A stretch of DNA of 64,000 nt from contig OZ244059.1 of assembly GCA_965215385.1 (NCBI GenBank), positions 1,240,001-1,304,000 of the forward strand, given 5' to 3'. How positions within the stretch are numbered: the first letter of the stretch is position 1; every line of letters begins with the position of its first letter. The DNA is from JAPORY01 sp965215385 (GTDB lineage: Bacteria; Pseudomonadota; Alphaproteobacteria; Rhodobacterales; Rhodobacteraceae). Both the position numbers and the translations under genes were made by a program. The notes below the pieces were generated by a model. That model searched no databases, was not told the DNA's origin, and saw only the letters and a list, made by a program, of their open reading frames with translations. Shown here one piece after another: positions 36,623 to 45,576 of this stretch.

Positions 36623-36980
36623 TTATTCGGAATGAGTTCCAAACGCACCTTCCATTGTTCCTTGTGTTGCAAAATGCGAACGAAAGGTTCCTATAACGGT
36701 TGTCGGAATATTCGTTTTATCGGTGCTGTCGTCTAGGAGCTGTAGGTTCCAATCGCCATTTCTTGTATCATCGTCAATCTTAAGCCCATCAGAATTCTCG
36801 TTGATCGACCAAAGAGTATGGACTGTATCATCGCTACCTACTCTATTAGGAAGTTCGGTTGGGCCAAAACCAAGTCTTCCCAACTCTAGGCTCCAATTTG
36901 GGTCTCCAGATTGACCCTCGAGATCAAATTCATCAATTGTTCCTGAAATACCTTGCGTACCTCCTGTAGAAAAGACCGCC
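36623..36980 (-). pseudogene. 3' fragment of a TbpB-like beta-barrel surface lipoprotein
   Basis: The minus-strand frame is open from the inner edge of the right IS copy to a stop at 36623, about 118 residues. The pattern is that of the C-terminal barrel of transferrin-binding-protein-like lipoproteins: EGTQGISGTIDEFDLEGQSG, WSLELGRLGFG, TLWSINENSDGLKIDDDTRN and a closing VIGTFRSHFATQGTMEGAFG with THSE at the end. The signal peptide, lipobox and N-terminal half are missing; the IS copy replaces them. It is followed directly by a strong terminator, as a complete gene would be. Not expected to be functional. Confidence 0.6.
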
Positions 36981-38658
36981 CGCTTTCAACAATGAAGGGC
37001 AACACCCGACGTTTTTTGACTAGACTTCAGTGTTTATCTCAGCCGGGGGATTGACGCCGGGGTTATCAAGAATGGTTCGCTGTGTTGTCAGTGGTCAACA
37101 GCGGTCGCAATCTCTAACTGGGACTTTAGATCAGTCTCGGGTCAAACGCAAGTAAAGTGCAATCCGATCTTTGCACTGGCACCGCGGCTGATCATGTCGA
37201 CGGCTCGTCGTCACGCGATTGAACACTTTCGATAATGCGGGGGTTGAAGGGGACGGCAGCCGCCTTTCTGTCTTGATCTGTCGGGCATTGATCGGTGCGC
37301 TTCGGCGACACGATACGAAGCAGCGGAAGATACCCCGATGCCGACTGGAACCGGGAATAGGCCAGGCTTGTTCGCGGCGGCCGGCGGACCGATACCATCT
37401 AATCGACACTCCGCAGGTGCCTGCGTCCGTTCTTTCATTCCACCAAGAACCGGGATTACCCAATTGTGCCCCGTGTTCTGACCACAAACCCGTGACGGAT
37501 TGGCAGACAGAGAGACGATGTTTTTCCCAGTCGCCGATGATCAGGTCGATCATTATGCGGTCGCCATTTTGCGACGAGTATGAGCGTTCAGGCCCTGGCC
37601 GCGGCCATCACCTCCTGCGGGGTGCGATACCCCAAGACCTGGCGTGGGCGCGTATTTAAAGCCTCCGGCACGCGCTGCACTTCCGTCACCGTCCGGAAAT
37701 CGGTACTCTTCGGAAAATACCCGCAGATCAAGCCATTCGTATGTTCGTTTCAACCACGTTCCCAAGACGCATAGGGGCGGGCAAAGCAGAACGCCGCGGA
37801 TAAGGTTCGAGCCCTTGTTTCATGACGCGCAAATTCCTTGCCGTTGTCGGCGGCAATGGTGTGCACCGGATACGGTGCCAGTCGGGTGCTAATGGCCTCA
37901 CCAACCGCCACCGCCGTTTTGCGACGAACCTTCTGGATTAACACGAGTTTCGACATCCGATCCACCAGCGTGACCAGCGCCCCTCGGTGCCCCTTGCCAA
38001 TCACGGTATCCACCTCCCAGTCTCCAACCCGCGACTTGGCCGCAACGCCCTCCGGACGCTCGGAGATGTCCACCCGGTTCGGAAGGCAGCCGCGCCCGCA
38101 ATCCCGGCCCGCCGTCACCTTCGGCTTCTTGCCCCGACGGCGTAATGATCGCCATAACACCCCGCCGCGCTGCCGATCCGCCCGAATATACTGATAGATC
38201 CACTCGGCACTCACCGAAACTACCTCGTCGAGACGCAAACGACCCGCTATCGGCTCCGGACTCCAGGCCAAAACCAAGAGGCCTTCAATCAGAGACCAAA
38301 GTTCCGCCGTCAGCTTCCAAGGCCGCGACGACGCACGGCGACGCTCTCGCGCCTTTTGTTCCGCTTGCTTGTGACGCTACCCCCGTTCACCACTGTTACG
38401 ACGAAGTTCCCGTGAAATCGTCGCCGGGTTGCGGTTCATTTCGCGGGCGATGGCACGCAGCGAATACCCGCTTGCCGTCACAGCGTGAATTTGGCATCGA
38501 TCGGCGTCGGTCAGGTGGTGGTAGCCATTTGGCATCGGAATCTCCTTATAAAAACTCTTCAGAGATTCATACCAACTCCTGCCCCCAATACAACACCTGT
38601 GAGCCAAGATCCTCTAAACCACAACATCGGCGTGTTGCAGTTCAAAATTGAACGGATG
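36980..38658 (-). mobile_element. IS30-family element, right copy (inverted)
   Basis: Same structure as the left copy but on the minus strand. The outer end is TCAAAATTGAACGGATG just before the direct repeat; the inner end is CCGCTTTCAACAATGA. Small differences from the left copy (a few substitutions and 3-base indels) show that the copies have diverged. Confidence 0.8.
37588..38535 (-). pseudogene. IS30-family transposase, two nonsense codons
   Basis: Same protein as the left copy, without frameshift, but TAG replaces a tyrosine codon at 38377-38379 and TGA replaces a leucine codon at 37750-37752. The left copy's own nonsense site is intact here (a proline codon). Two in-frame 3-base deletions shorten it by two residues. 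The catalytic Asp-Asp-Glu region lies between and around the stops. Confidence 0.88.
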
Positions 38659-38673
38659 CAATATTTTTCCAAG
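38659..38673 (+). repeat. Right copy of the 15-bp direct repeat flanking the composite transposon
   Basis: CAATATTTTTCCAAG, identical to 34193-34207 and in the same orientation, starts at the base after the right terminal repeat. Confidence 0.8.
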
Positions 38674-39149
38674 ACCAAAACCACTTTGGCTGATGCCGTA
38701 TCCGAACCGTTCGACTGATTCACTCGCAATGACGACAGGCGACAGCCCATAGCTGACACGATCAAGCCAACAGGTGTCAGATCTTTACGACGCTTGGGCA
38801 GTGTCGCAGTTTGCCCGGTTCGGACTTTTCTGGTGCAATCCAGCGTGCCGCCTGGTTCCATTGGCCTGGCTTGATCTTGATGCCGAACGAACTGGTTCGT
38901 GCAGCCTTTGGCGTTCTGATGGCGTGGAACGCCATTGAGGGCGCGACCGTCCCACCGCCCCCGAAGCAATCCACCACCCCGCGGCGAGTTCGCCGTCGCG
39001 AGCGGCAGAAGCAGCCGTTTCGTGCGGGGCTGCGGCAAAAGGCCCCATCTCGTGCCCGATAGCGTTGGCGGTCCCGATGCTCCGCGACACCCTGGGTAGG
39101 CCGCGGTACGGGCTTTATTGTGCACGATAGGCCGTAAGGCCCGGCCGCG
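38674..39149. other. G+C-rich gap downstream of the second poly-C gene
   Basis: About 475 bases, clearly richer in G+C than the housekeeping genes. Long frames on both strands overlap each other, as expected for G+C-rich DNA, and none matches a family. A minus-strand frame ending at 38777 (through TSSFGIKIKPGQWNQAARWI) looks the most protein-like and could be a relic. Confidence 0.4.
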
Positions 39150-39765
39150 TCACTGGTTGCCGCCGAGCAATCCGCCACCCGGCCCGACCCGCGCACAGCC
39201 CTTGCCGCCCATAAACAGGAAGTAGGCACTGCCCGCTTCCGTCCATTGCCTCGAGTTAACCGGCGGGCTGAACACCGGCACCACGAGCTGGCCGGGCCCT
39301 TGGTTGATATTTCTGGGATTGCGGTTGGTCCAGACGTGGGCCCCGGCCTTCGGTCGCACCTCGATGATGTTGTCGCCGAGCACGCCGCCAGAGAAATTGA
39401 TATTCCTAGTCCCATCGGGGTTGCGCCACTGGTTGCGGGCGATCGCCGCCGTCCGCCACTCCCAGTCGGCGAAAGTGGAGTTGAAATCATTGGTCGAGGT
39501 AATAAATCCTAAGTTGAGGTTAAAGCTTCTCCGCGTCACATTGGGGTTGGTGCTTGATAGGGTCATTTTCATGCGCCCCGGCGTAGCCTGGTCACCGCAG
39601 CCGTCCACCACCGAGCTGACCGATGCAAGCGTGACGGTGCAGATGCTGCTGGTGCATGAGGGTGGTGTCTGAGCCATCACCGCGGCGGGCAGGGCAAGGG
39701 TCAGCAGCGCGGCGGTAAGGGTTGTTAGACTTCTAAAAAAGGGGGGGGGGGGACAAGTGCCTCAT
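39150..39765 (-). CDS. Second exported protein with poly-C slippage switch, out of frame as assembled
   Basis: GGAGGAG lies six bases before an ATG at 39765, followed by four codons (AGG CAC TTG and the start of the next) and 12 C. With 12 C the frame stops after ten residues (MRHLSPPPLF). With 11 or 14 C it would read on into FFRSLTTLTAALLTLALPAA and VMA-QTPPSC, a clear signal peptide with a VMA-Gln cleavage site. The mature part of about 175 residues starts cysteine-rich (CTSSICTVTLASV) and ends glycine-rich (GPGGGLLGGNQ). I do not recognise the family, and it does not resemble the first poly-C protein beyond the N-terminal layout. A tract error in sequencing is possible. Confidence 0.6.
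39741..39752. repeat. Homopolymer of 12 G (12 C on the coding strand)
   Basis: Lies 11 bases inside the minus-strand exported-protein gene starting at 39765. A change of one base down or two up restores the frame. Confidence 0.9.
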
Positions 39766-39941
39766 AATATCTCCTCCAGATGAGTGAGTGTAACCGTTCT
39801 CTATCCGATGTGCGGTCGCAAAGCAAGAGCAAAATTGCGAATGGCAAACTGAGACAATACCTATCACTTTATTGACTTGAAAAACTCATACCAATGGACT
39901 ACCCTCTATTTCAGTAATAATTCTTTTCTGGAGTAGCGTGT

Positions 39942-40292
39942 ATGGCCCGTGTGACCGTTGAAGACTGTGTCGACAAAGTTCCTAACCGATTCGATCTGGT
40001 AATTTTCTCAGCGCATCGGGCGCGGGAAATTTCGGAGGGGGCTCCTATCACCGTCGACCGCGACAACGATAAGAATCCAATCGTGGCGTTACGGGAAATC
40101 GCTGAGGAAACGCAGCGAGCCGATGATATTGAAGAACGCCTCATCGAATCCAACCAGTCGCAAATCGAAATTGATGAGCCAGAGGAAGATCGCATGTCAA
40201 TTCTCCTTGGCGGTGAAATCGATAAACCTGACGATGATGCCGATGATGAAAACCTCCTCCGAGCTTTAATGGAGGCTCATGGTTCGGGTTAA
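39942..40292 (+). CDS. rpoZ: RNA polymerase omega subunit
   Basis: Small subunit that helps assemble RNA polymerase. Starts MARVTVEDCVDKVPNRFDLV and carries the conserved helix FSAHRAREISEGAPITVD, then PIVALREIAEET. 116 residues with an acidic tail. The start of the RelA/SpoT gene lies inside its last 14 bases, so the two are translationally coupled. First gene of a long plus-strand run. Confidence 0.96.
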   Translation: MARVTVEDCVDKVPNRFDLVIFSAHRAREISEGAPITVDRDNDKNPIVALREIAEETQRADDIEERLIESNQSQIEIDEPEEDRMSILLGGEIDKPDDDADDENLLRALMEAHGSG

Positions 40293-42441
40293 AGAAAATG
40301 CCAACCATGTGATCACTGTCGATGACTTGATTGCATTGGTCCGTGCCTACAATCCGAAGGCAAATTGTGAACGCATTTCCCAAGCCTACGCCTTCGGCGA
40401 AAAAATGCATCAAGGCCAATATCGGCGATCCGGCGACACCTATTTTTCTCATCCCGCCGCCGTTGCCGCAATCCTCACGCAACAACGGCTCGATGACGCA
40501 ACGATTATAACTGCGCTCTTGCACGATACGATTGAGGACACCAAAGCCTCCTTCCTAGAAATTGAAGCTTTGTTCGGCACCGAAGTCGCAACGTTGGTCG
40601 ACGGCGTGACAAAACTAACAAACTTGCAACTGTCGAGTCACCAAACTGAACAAGCCGAGAATTTTCGCAAACTTTTTATTGCCATGTCGCGAGACTTACG
40701 CGTTATTCTCGTCAAGCTGGCTGACCGCCTCCATAATATGCGGACAATCCGTTCGATTGTACTCGAAAAGCAAATCAATAAGTCGCGAGAAACAATGGAA
40801 ATCTATGCGCCACTAGCTGGCCGCATGGGGATGCAGTGGATGCGAGAAGAGCTTGAGGATCTGGCGTTTCGAGTGTTGAATCCCGATGCTAGGAAATCCA
40901 TAATTCGCCGCTTTATTCGCCTCCAGCGCGATAGCGGCGATATCATCCAACGCATAACCGGGGATATGCAAACCGAACTGGAGCGAGCGAAGATCAAAGC
41001 CGAAGTGTTTGGACGCGCAAAAAAACCATATTCAATCTGGCGAAAAATGAACCAAAAAGAGCTTGGGTTTTCGCGTCTGTCAGATATTTACGGTTTTCGA
41101 ATCATTACCAGTAGCGAAGAAGACTGTTATACTACGCTCGGAACAATTCATCGGCGATGGCGGGCGGTGCCGGGGCAGTTTAAAGACTATATTAGCCAAC
41201 CCAAATCGAATGGTTATCGCTCAATCCATACGACAGTTTCGGGACGCGACGGAAAGCGCGTAGAAGTGCAAATTCGCAGCCAAGCCATGCACGATGTCGC
41301 GGAAACCGGGGTCGCCGCCCATTGGTCATACCGCGATGGCGTCCGCGTCAAGAATCCATTTGCCGTTGAGCCCGAACAATGGATTTCATCCCTAACTGAA
41401 CATTTTGAGGGGCGCGATGATCACAACGAATTTCTTGAAGCGGTCAAGCTGGAAATGTATTCAGACAAGGTGTTCTGCTTCTCGCCAAAAGGTGACGTGA
41501 TCAAACTGCCCCGAGGCGCGACCCCGATTGACTTTGCTTATGCTATCCACACACGCATTGGGTCAGCGATTGTGGGGGCAAAGGTTGATGGGCTGCGAGT
41601 TCCCCTTTGGACACGGTTAAAGAACGGTCAATCGGTTGAGATTATTTCAGCCGAGGGTCAAACACCGCAACGGAGCTGGCTTGACGTCGCGACTACCGGC
41701 AAGGCCAGGACTTCCATTCGGCGGGCTCTGCGGGAGCGGGACCGCGGACGGTTCATTCGATTGGGTCGAGAGCTTGCCCGTGCTGGTTTCGAAAATGTGG
41801 GGCGACGCGCCACCGAAAAAGCCTTGTCGATCGCCGCTAAACACTTAGGGCTAGAGAACCACGAAGTCCTGCTGGAACGGCTCGGCAGTGCCGAAATCAC
41901 CACTCACGATGTTATTCAAGCGGTTTATCCTGATATATTACCCTCAGACCAAGACGAGATTTCGCCCCGTCGGGTTGTGATCGGTCTACGGCACGGTCAA
42001 TCGTTTGAGCGAGCGCGATGTTGCGGTGCTTTACCGGGAGAGCGAATTGTCGGCATTAGTCACCGTGGCAAAGGCGTCGTGGTACATGCCATTGATTGCG
42101 ATCGGCTCGGCGAATATGAAGATCAACCTAATCGGTGGGTTGATTTGAATTGGCACGAAGGCACCCACCCGCCGATTTATAGCACCACGCTTGAGATTAC
42201 GATCAGTAATGGCTCAGGGGTTTTGGGTCGCATCTGTACATTGATTGGAGAGAAGCAGGCGAACATTTCAGACTTACGGTTCATTGATCGCAAGCCTGAT
42301 TTTTTTCGAATGTTGATTGATGTCGAACTACGAGATGTCGAGCAATTGTTATCGCTTATGGTAATACTTGAAGCCGATAGTGATGTTGCCGCAATACAGC
42401 GGTATCGACAGGCGGCAACCAGTTCGCAACCGTTGAGTTAA
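40279..42441 (+). CDS. Bifunctional (p)ppGpp synthetase/hydrolase (RelA/SpoT homologue)
   Basis: Makes and degrades the stringent-response alarmone. The HD hydrolase domain is intact (YFSHPAAVAAILTQQ, ALLHDTIEDT near residue 78). The synthetase domain shows KPYSIWRKMNQKEL, SDIYGFRIIT and NGYRSIHTTVSGRDGKRVE. The TGS domain (PKGDVIKLPRGATPIDFAYA) follows near residue 413, and an ACT domain ends the protein. 720 residues, normal for the single Rsh of alphaproteobacteria. Start codon overlaps rpoZ. Confidence 0.96.
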   Translation: MVRVKENANHVITVDDLIALVRAYNPKANCERISQAYAFGEKMHQGQYRRSGDTYFSHPAAVAAILTQQRLDDATIITALLHDTIEDTKASFLEIEALFGTEVATLVDGVTKLTNLQLSSHQTEQAENFRKLFIAMSRDLRVILVKLADRLHNMRTIRSIVLEKQINKSRETMEIYAPLAGRMGMQWMREELEDLAFRVLNPDARKSIIRRFIRLQRDSGDIIQRITGDMQTELERAKIKAEVFGRAKKPYSIWRKMNQKELGFSRLSDIYGFRIITSSEEDCYTTLGTIHRRWRAVPGQFKDYISQPKSNGYRSIHTTVSGRDGKRVEVQIRSQAMHDVAETGVAAHWSYRDGVRVKNPFAVEPEQWISSLTEHFEGRDDHNEFLEAVKLEMYSDKVFCFSPKGDVIKLPRGATPIDFAYAIHTRIGSAIVGAKVDGLRVPLWTRLKNGQSVEIISAEGQTPQRSWLDVATTGKARTSIRRALRERDRGRFIRLGRELARAGFENVGRRATEKALSIAAKHLGLENHEVLLERLGSAEITTHDVIQAVYPDILPSDQDEISPRRVVIGLRHGQSFERARCCGALPGERIVGISHRGKGVVVHAIDCDRLGEYEDQPNRWVDLNWHEGTHPPIYSTTLEITISNGSGVLGRICTLIGEKQANISDLRFIDRKPDFFRMLIDVELRDVEQLLSLMVILEADSDVAAIQRYRQAATSSQPLS

Positions 42442-42465
42442 GGGCACCTGCGCGAGGCATAAGAG

Positions 42466-43119
42466 GTGGTTTTTAAACGCCGAGATCGTCGCTCTGTATT
42501 GCGGGTTGTATCCGACTTCCTGTATCCGCCTGGTGGCTGGAATCGGGCGTTCCAATATGTCAAACATCGGGTTCGGCGCCTGCCCGATAGTCCCGAGCGC
42601 ATTGCCCGCGGTATTTGGGCGGGCGTGTTCGTGACCTTTACGCCGCTTTATGGATTACATTTCATTGTCGCCGTTATCCTCGCGCATATTTTACGGGGTA
42701 ACCTCGTTGCGTCGCTGATGGCTACGTTCTTTGGCAATCCCTTGACCTATGTTCCAATCGGCCTTGTCTCACTGCAAACTGGATACTGGATACTGGGCCG
42801 CGAGTATATTGAGGGGACACAGCGATCTTTGGTGACGACTTTTGTTGACGCTTGGCTCGACTTGAAGCAAAACCTGCTCGCGCTATTTTCGAACCAAAGC
42901 GCTGATTGGGCAGGATTGCAGGTGTTTTTTGCCGAGGTCTTTTTGCCGTATCTTTTGGGCGGCATTCTACCTGGATTCCTAACCGCATCTCTCATCTATT
43001 TCATGTCCGTGCCGCTGATTCGGGCCTATCAAAAACGTCGGCGCGGCGTCATCAAAACTAAGCTACTGGCGATCAAGAAGAAACGTCAGCGCAAGGCCCG
43101 AAAGGTCGACCAAATCTGA
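42466..43119 (+). CDS. DUF2062 membrane protein
   Basis: Inner-membrane protein of unknown function, common after the rsh gene in alphaproteobacteria. The family core is RLPDSPERIARGIWAGVFVT, then FTPLYGLHFIVAVILAHILR and FFGNPLTYVPIGLVS. At least three hydrophobic segments and a lysine/arginine-rich cytoplasmic end. GTG start at 42466 with a weak AGAGG upstream; 217 residues. It lies 24 bases after rsh. Confidence 0.88.
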   Translation: MVFKRRDRRSVLRVVSDFLYPPGGWNRAFQYVKHRVRRLPDSPERIARGIWAGVFVTFTPLYGLHFIVAVILAHILRGNLVASLMATFFGNPLTYVPIGLVSLQTGYWILGREYIEGTQRSLVTTFVDAWLDLKQNLLALFSNQSADWAGLQVFFAEVFLPYLLGGILPGFLTASLIYFMSVPLIRAYQKRRRGVIKTKLLAIKKKRQRKARKVDQI

Positions 43120-43146
43120 GACAACAAAATGAGTAGGAGTTTAGCG

Positions 43147-43902
43147 ATGCCAGACCCAACAAAGTTGCGTTTGGGCGTGAACATTGACCACGTGGCTACG
43201 GTTCGAAATGCACGCGGCGGCCAGACGCCAGATCCGTTGCGAGCGGCAAAATTGGCTGAAGCTGCTGGTGCCGACGGTATTACCGCCCATTTGCGAGAAG
43301 ACCGTCGTCACATTTCGAATTCTGATATTGAGCGTTTAATGGCGTCCCTCTCCCTGCCCCTGAATCTAGAAATGGCCGCTACCGAAGAAATGCAACGCAT
43401 CGCTCTACATCATAAGCCGCATGCAGTTTGTTTAGTGCCGGAACGACGAGAGGAGCGAACCACCGAAGGTGGCCTAGAGTTGAAGCGAGAGGAAAGCCGC
43501 CTCGCTCGGTTCATTGAGCCGTTGCGGCACGCTGGCTGTCGTGTCTCGGTGTTTATTGCGGCCGATGAGGGCCAGATTGCAGCCGCCAAACGCATCGGCT
43601 CGCAAGTTGTCGAACTACATACCGGGGCCTACTGCGATGCCCACACTGCGCAGGAGTTCACACAGCGCGATCAGGAACTCAAGGCAATCCAAGCGATGGC
43701 AACATACGCAAATGAGCTCGGTTTAGAGGTTCATGCTGGTCACGGACTGAGCTATGAAACCATTAATGCGATTGCGAACATTTCGGAAATACAAGAGGTG
43801 AACATCGGCCATTTCTTGATCGGAGAAGCAATTTTTTGCGGGCTAGAAACCGCAATTCATCAGATGCGCGCGAGCCTGGATAAGGCCCGTCAGGTTGGAT
43901 AG
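43147..43902 (+). CDS. pdxJ: Pyridoxine 5'-phosphate synthase
   Basis: Condenses 1-deoxyxylulose 5-phosphate with amino-acetone phosphate to make vitamin B6. Barrel motifs: GVNIDHVATVRNARGG, AGADGITAHLREDRRHI, VVELHTGAYCDA and VHAGHGLSYETINAI. ATG at 43147 chosen because TAGGAG precedes it at a good distance; an in-frame ATG six codons earlier has none. 251 residues, normal. Confidence 0.96.
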   Translation: MPDPTKLRLGVNIDHVATVRNARGGQTPDPLRAAKLAEAAGADGITAHLREDRRHISNSDIERLMASLSLPLNLEMAATEEMQRIALHHKPHAVCLVPERREERTTEGGLELKREESRLARFIEPLRHAGCRVSVFIAADEGQIAAAKRIGSQVVELHTGAYCDAHTAQEFTQRDQELKAIQAMATYANELGLEVHAGHGLSYETINAIANISEIQEVNIGHFLIGEAIFCGLETAIHQMRASLDKARQVG

Positions 43903-44094
43903 GGGAACCAAACCTTATCGAACTCGTTTCTGACCCGCGGTCGCTTCGCCATGATCAATATCGACAGCGTAACTTTGCCGATGATGTGGCAATTTGACGC
44001 ACTAACCACAATCGCTGTTTTGGTCAGTGCTGATGGCTGAAATCGATCGCCAATCTTGTTATCAATGCATCACCCCAATACTGACTTGTCGGAA

Positions 44095-45573
44095 ATGAGA
44101 ATTGTCAAGAAAACGCGGCTATTGCCACTCATTGTATGCGTGGGCGTCGGGCTATTGACGGCGACAGCAATCTTCGTCCTTGAGGATGCTGGTCGAGATC
44201 TCGAGATCACTAGTGATCGAATCGGTGATACCCCAATCACCATTTACAATGGTCAAGGGCCAACGGTTGTCGTCGGCCATGGATTTGCTGGTTCTAGACA
44301 ATTCATGCGTGCTTATAGTCTAGCAATCGCAAAAGCGGGTTATCGCGTCGTGACCTTCGATTTTTTGGGTCACGGGCGCCATCCGTTGCCAATGAGTGGC
44401 GATGTAAATTCCGTTGAGGGCACGACTCGATTGCTAGTCGAGCAAACATTGTCAGTCATCAATGGGATAAGCCCGCAGGCAGCCGTTGCTGTGGTCGGAC
44501 ATTCGATGGCGACCGATGTTTTTGTGCGGACGGCGCTAACGGCCCCAGAGCAAGTCGGGCCTGTCATTTTGATTTCAGCCTTTAGTGAAGCAATTTCCGA
44601 AACCCATCCACCAAATATGTTAATCATCAACGGCGAGTGGGAAGGCGGCTTGAGGCGGTTTGCCCGAACAACCCTAGAAATGATAGAAGCAGGTGCCGTG
44701 GAAGGCACAACAATAGTGCAGGAGGGTATAAGCCGAAGAGCGGTATTTGCGCCGGCAACCGAACACATTAGTGTCTTGTACAGTCGCAGCGGTCAACAAG
44801 AAGCCGTTCAGTGGCTCAACGCTTACTTCAATCGGGATCTCTCGCCACCGATTCCCATATCCGGGCCTTGGATTCTGATTATGCTCGGGGGATTAGTAAG
44901 CTTAGCCTGGCCGCTCTCGTTAATTTTGCCGCAACGGTCAAATCTCGACGCTGAGCAATTGTCGCGCTGGCAAATTATCGTGTTGGCGATGCTTCCACCC
45001 CTGATCGCTCCGCCTTTAACCGTGCTGCTCAAGCCCAATTTTTTATCTGTTTTGGTCGCCGATCACCTCACGGTACAACTTGGATTGTATGGATTGATCC
45101 AGTTGATGCTGTTAATGATCTATCGTCAATTACATGAACGATTTTCATGGCTTGGATGTATCGCTATTCTGATATGGGGCATTGGTTTGTTCGGCACTGC
45201 GCTTGATCGTTACACTGCTAATTTCTTTCCGCCCAGTGAGCGTATTTTTCTCATTGTTACCTTAGCACTCGGCACCATCCCCTTTATGGTCGCCGACAGC
45301 CTAATTGCTCATCCAAGACGCACGAATTGGCTGCAGCGCGGGTTAGTGCGTGGGGCCTTTTTTGGATCTTTGGGTTTTGCGGTCGTACTTAATACTCAGG
45401 AGTTGTTTTTTCTTGTCATGATTGCCCCCGTCATTCTTTTGTATATGATTATATTTGGTCTTGTAGGACGTTGGATTTCGCAGCGACAGGGTGCCGTTGG
45501 TACTGGTCTGGGGCTTGGGCTTTGCCTTGCCTGGGCGTTGGGTGTAAGCTTCCCCACCTTTGCGATGGAATAA
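44095..45573 (+). CDS. Alpha/beta-hydrolase fused to a multi-pass membrane domain
   Basis: After one N-terminal membrane segment (LLPLIVCVGVGLLTATAIFV), residues about 60-260 form an alpha/beta-hydrolase: VVVGHGFAGSRQF (oxyanion loop), VVTFDFLGHGRH, the nucleophile elbow AVVGHSMATD with its serine, and TEHISVLY with a possible catalytic histidine. The remaining ~230 residues hold about six hydrophobic helices. I chose ATG 44095; ATG 44065 and TTG 44056 are alternatives. It overlaps no neighbour but lies between pdxJ and acpS, whose stop-to-start distance is four bases on the right. Substrate unknown; an acyl or lipid ester is plausible from the membrane setting. Confidence 0.7.
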   Translation: MRIVKKTRLLPLIVCVGVGLLTATAIFVLEDAGRDLEITSDRIGDTPITIYNGQGPTVVVGHGFAGSRQFMRAYSLAIAKAGYRVVTFDFLGHGRHPLPMSGDVNSVEGTTRLLVEQTLSVINGISPQAAVAVVGHSMATDVFVRTALTAPEQVGPVILISAFSEAISETHPPNMLIINGEWEGGLRRFARTTLEMIEAGAVEGTTIVQEGISRRAVFAPATEHISVLYSRSGQQEAVQWLNAYFNRDLSPPIPISGPWILIMLGGLVSLAWPLSLILPQRSNLDAEQLSRWQIIVLAMLPPLIAPPLTVLLKPNFLSVLVADHLTVQLGLYGLIQLMLLMIYRQLHERFSWLGCIAILIWGIGLFGTALDRYTANFFPPSERIFLIVTLALGTIPFMVADSLIAHPRRTNWLQRGLVRGAFFGSLGFAVVLNTQELFFLVMIAPVILLYMIIFGLVGRWISQRQGAVGTGLGLGLCLAWALGVSFPTFAME

Positions 45574-45576
45574 AAC

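Larger units (their letters stand above)
34208..38658. mobile_element. Composite transposon: two inverted IS30-type copies around a 1.1-kb core
   Basis: Two near-identical ~1.68-kb copies (34208-35888 and 36980-38658) lie in opposite orientation. The outer ends are inverted repeats with core TCCGTTCAATTTTGA. The core holds a coiled-coil membrane protein, a terminator and the 3' part of a lipoprotein gene. Perfect 15-bp direct repeats flank the whole unit, which suggests it arrived as one piece between the NYN gene and rpoZ. Both transposases are now broken, so the unit cannot move by itself. Confidence 0.75.

Noticed and set aside
37131..37553. 140-codon minus-strand frame in the tail of the right IS copy
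   Set aside because: The matching region of the left copy is closed by stops in the same frame, so it is not conserved as a gene.
38777..39490. 237-codon minus-strand frame overlapping the second poly-C gene
   Set aside because: Composition is that of a random frame in G+C-rich DNA; the exported-protein frame has a signal peptide and a Shine-Dalgarno.
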